This document shows, piece by piece, positions 52,341 through 53,792 of a stretch of DNA of 53,792 nucleotides. The notes under the pieces are model-generated. The model searched no databases, was not told the origin of the DNA, and worked only from the letters and a program-made list of their open reading frames with translations. This DNA is from Candidatus Gastranaerophilales bacterium (GTDB lineage Bacteria; Cyanobacteriota; Vampirovibrionia; Gastranaerophilales; Gastranaerophilaceae). Location of the stretch: contig CALUWK010000008.1 in the NCBI GenBank assembly GCA_944324475.1, positions 1 through 53,792 of the forward strand, in the 5' to 3' direction. Numbering within the stretch: the stretch's first letter is position 1; every line of letters begins with the position of its first letter. A program made the position numbers and the translations under genes.

Positions 52341-53195
52341 TTAAAAGAAACTTGGCTTTTTAACACTTTGAGCACCTTGCATTGCTTCCCAATTTGCAGC
52401 CATAATTTTCTTAAAAGATTTTAAAGCAGTATCTTCAAGCTCACCAAGTTCTTCTGCATTAATTATTAATTCTCTTAAAGGAAGAAGTGCTCTTTGATCG
52501 CGAAGCACGCCAAGAGCAGCAGCAGCACCAGCTCTTACTAAATCATTTTCTTTTTCATTTTTCATAACATCAATTAACGCGGGGACCGCTTTTTTATCAT
52601 TCAATTTTCCTAAAGAAGTAACTGCGTATATTCGAACGTTTACCCACTCATCTTTTAACATTCCGATAATTTTATCCACGCATTTAGGATTTCCAATTTC
52701 ACCCAAAGCACGAGTAGCATCACACCTTACATTAACTTTCTCATGATCAAGTGACTCAATTAAAGCATCAGTCGCAACATCACCAATTTCAATTAAAGCT
52801 TCAGTCGCAGTAATACAAACTTGAGGATTCTCATCATTTAAAGCTTCAACCAAAGGTTCGACAACAATTTCACCGCCAAGACGACCAAGAGCTCTTGCAG
52901 CACGTACACGAACATCTACGTTTCTGTCAAGTCTTAAAGATTCAATCAAAGGGACAGTTGCATTTGTATCACCCAATTCACCGAGAGCGCGAGCAGCATA
53001 CAAACGAACAGAACCATTTTTATCATTCTTTAGAACTTCGATTAAAGGCTCAACAGCAGAAAAATCACCCATTTCACCAAGAATTCGTGCAGCATTATAA
53101 CGAACTTTTTCAGAATTAGAAGTCTTCAAATCTTTAACCAATTCCTCAAAAGATTTCTTAGCAGTTTTTTTTCGATTGTTCACACTAATTGTCAT
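52341..53195 (-). CDS. HEAT-repeat (PBS lyase-like) protein
   Basis: About 284 residues made of roughly eight HEAT-like repeats of about 31 residues, e.g. VRYNAARILGEMGDFSAVEPL, VRLYAARALGELGDTNATVPL and VRVRAARALGRLGGEIVVEPL. Such repeats form a curved scaffold for protein binding and also occur in cyanobacterial phycobilin lyases. No phycobiliprotein gene is present, so a scaffold role is more likely. ATG at 53195 has GGAGG 6 bases upstream; the longer frame to 53222 includes a cysteine-rich stretch that is unlikely to be translated. Confidence 0.85.
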   Translation of the reverse strand: MTISVNNRKKTAKKSFEELVKDLKTSNSEKVRYNAARILGEMGDFSAVEPLIEVLKNDKNGSVRLYAARALGELGDTNATVPLIESLRLDRNVDVRVRAARALGRLGGEIVVEPLVEALNDENPQVCITATEALIEIGDVATDALIESLDHEKVNVRCDATRALGEIGNPKCVDKIIGMLKDEWVNVRIYAVTSLGKLNDKKAVPALIDVMKNEKENDLVRAGAAAALGVLRDQRALLPLRELIINAEELGELEDTALKSFKKIMAANWEAMQGAQSVKKPSFF

Positions 53196-53560
53196 TGTTA
53201 TCCTCCAACAACATTTACACACTATTACCTATATATTAATAAAAAATATTTGAGCAAAATAATTGATAATTTTGTTGCTAATTTTAACTTATGTAACGAC
53301 TAACTTTTTAACGAAATTTATTTTTTACAATCATATTTATATACTTAAAATATTAATCTGAACACTTGCTTTGTTATATTATCATTTTTTTTAGTGTTTG
53401 TCTTACATTATTTGATTTAGAACATATTTTTTTATAATTATTTTACTAAACATACCGAACAATATTATAAAATCGTAATATTAATATTAACATTTCTTAA
53501 CATAATTTATCGTATTTTTTTATATTTGTGCATCATCAAACATTTGGCATGAAAAAAATA
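53196..53560. other. AT-rich intergenic stretch
   Basis: About 365 bases, very AT-rich. It should hold the promoter of the HEAT-repeat gene. No frame, hairpin or repeat that I can support is visible until the terminator-like stem at 53570. Confidence 0.4.
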
Positions 53561-53570
53561 GCAATAAAAA

Positions 53571-53590
53571 ACTCCTCAGACAATGAGGAG
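53571..53590 (-). terminator. Terminator-like stem after repeat copy 1
   Basis: CTCCTC/GAGGAG (53572-53577 and 53585-53590) followed on the minus strand by a T-run (complement of the A-run 53564-53570). The second repeat has an analogous stem, CTCTTCCG/CGGAAGAG (53749-53767), with matching changes on both arms. Confidence 0.6.
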
Positions 53591-53591
53591 T

Positions 53592-53616
53592 AAATGGTGC
53601 CCTGGGCCAGACTTGA
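53592..53616 (-). repeat. 25-bp tRNA 3'-end repeat, copy 1
   Basis: Identical to 53768-53792. On the minus strand it reads TCAAGTCTGGCCCAGGGCA then CCA: T-loop, 3' T-stem, 3' acceptor strand, discriminator and encoded CCA of a tRNA. No T-stem partner or tRNA body precedes it; instead a strong hairpin (53617-53660) begins directly at the T-loop edge. Confidence 0.6.
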
Positions 53617-53738
53617 CGAATGTTGTTTGTTTGCATATTGCAAACAATATACAACATTCGATACCTGTTTGCAGGTAAACCGCAGGTCTTAGCTTTTTAA
53701 TTTATTAAAAGCTTAGAGCTGCGTATGTGAAAGTCAGA
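53617..53738 (-). ncRNA. Highly structured segment joined to a tRNA 3' end; possible small RNA
   Basis: Three hairpins stand side by side: CGAATGTTGT/ACAACATTCG with inner TTGTTTGC/GCAAACAA (53617-53660); ACCTG-TTTG-CAGGT (53663-53676); and CGCAG/CTGCG enclosing AGCTTTTTAA/TTAAAAGCT (about 53681-53723). On the minus strand they lie between the terminator-like stem of copy 2 and the CCA end of copy 1. A transcript would therefore be about 145 nt with a tRNA-like 3' terminus. It is not tmRNA, RNase P RNA, SRP RNA or 6S RNA by any motif I can see. Confidence 0.4.
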
Positions 53739-53748
53739 CAATAAAAAA

Positions 53749-53767
53749 CTCTTCCGTAACGGAAGAG
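53749..53767 (-). terminator. Terminator after the edge tRNA
   Basis: CTCTTCCG-TAA-CGGAAGAG (53749-53767), followed on the minus strand by a T-run (complement of 53743-53748). It ends transcription of the tRNA that enters from the right edge. Confidence 0.7.
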
Positions 53768-53792
53768 AAATGGTGCCCTGGGCCAGACTTGA
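53768..53792 (-). tRNA. Partial tRNA 3' end at window edge (tRNA-Leu-like)
   Basis: The minus strand reads T-loop TTCAAGT-type sequence (start cut off), CTGGC, CCAGGGC, A and CCA. The acceptor strand predicts a gene starting GCCCTGG. CCA is encoded and a terminator follows. The T-arm and acceptor resemble tRNA-Leu, but the body is beyond the window, so the identity is a guess. It could also be a second copy of the repeat without a complete tRNA. Confidence 0.45.

Noticed and set aside
52341-53195. HEAT-repeat protein as a phycobilin lyase
   Set aside because: The repeats are of the same type, but no phycobiliprotein gene is present and the repeat family is widespread as a scaffold.
53562-53792. 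tmRNA, RNase P RNA, SRP RNA or 6S RNA at the right edge
   Set aside because: None of their conserved core sequences is present, and there is no 5' partner for the CCAGGGC acceptor strand in the segment.
1-53792. CRISPR arrays, insertion sequences, prophage genes, rRNA operon
   Set aside because: No regularly spaced repeats, transposase motifs, phage structural genes or rRNA sequence were seen.

Overview
The window is a gene-dense, AT-rich bacterial chromosome segment of 53.8 kb. It carries about 58 supported protein genes, one complete tRNA and tRNA-derived sequence at both ends. No rRNA, CRISPR array, insertion sequence or recognisable prophage was seen. Several traits point to a Gram-negative, flagellated, heterotrophic bacterium: KdsD (Kdo biosynthesis), flagellar FlaG/FliS/FliT-like proteins, lipoate enzymes, a folate pathway and two amino-acid permeases. 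With the very low GC and lineage-type proteins of unknown function, this fits best an uncultured gut Gastranaerophilales/Vampirovibrionia (Melainabacteria) genome. That placement is inference and was not tested.

Layout. 0.2-7 kb: a degenerate RmlC-like cupin, a GT2 glycosyltransferase, a LOG-family protein, a YkgJ-type cysteine-cluster protein, folP, rplY, a uvrC without its C-terminal HhH domain, and tRNA-Cys. 7-13.8 kb: a possible papain-like protein, kdsD, uvrB, proC, rpmH-rnpA and a uridine-kinase-like gene. 13.9-19.7 kb: the most unusual region, with three paralogues that begin with the same decapeptide (MGWVTLTLRK) and end in an acidic coiled coil. They are interleaved with a phosphomevalonate-kinase-like gene, a CoA-disulfide-reductase-like enzyme, rsmD and an EF-hand protein. 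Their leaders share a motif, TTTAT-N5-TGTAGGGA, that is also found before a small ORF at 15.1 kb. 19.8-28.6 kb: fusA, lineage-type unknowns, a small membrane protein/ECF sigma/CpxP-like cassette, a GT-C-like membrane protein, rimO and an HspR-like regulator. 28.6-34.4 kb: a folK/HI0933-like/lpd/lipA operon and ftsH. 34.4-42.2 kb: a zinc-ribbon membrane protein, a UGM-like FAD enzyme, rmuC, rnhA, a DAHP synthase and glyQ. 42.2-53.8 kb: tandem APC permeases, flaG-fliS-fliT, an MshEN-like protein, asparaginase II, an FtsB/DivIC-like protein, trmFO, pepA and a HEAT-repeat protein.

How the genes fit together. Translation and RNA modification (fusA, glyQ, rplY, rpmH, rnpA, rimO, rsmD, trmFO), excision repair (uvrB, uvrC), folate (folP, folK), lipoate (lipA, lpd) and envelope sugars (kdsD, GT2, GT-C, UGM-like) are scattered, so this looks like ordinary core chromosome. 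Most convergent gene pairs abut or overlap with no room for a terminator. Clear intrinsic terminators are seen only at a few junctions, including after fusA and after two of the three paralogues, which suggests those are strongly expressed units.

Best candidates for something undescribed: the three-copy coiled-coil family with its shared leader motif; the sigma factor cassette that resembles CnrYHX in layout; and, at the right edge, a strongly structured segment of about 120 nt between two copies of a tRNA 3' end.
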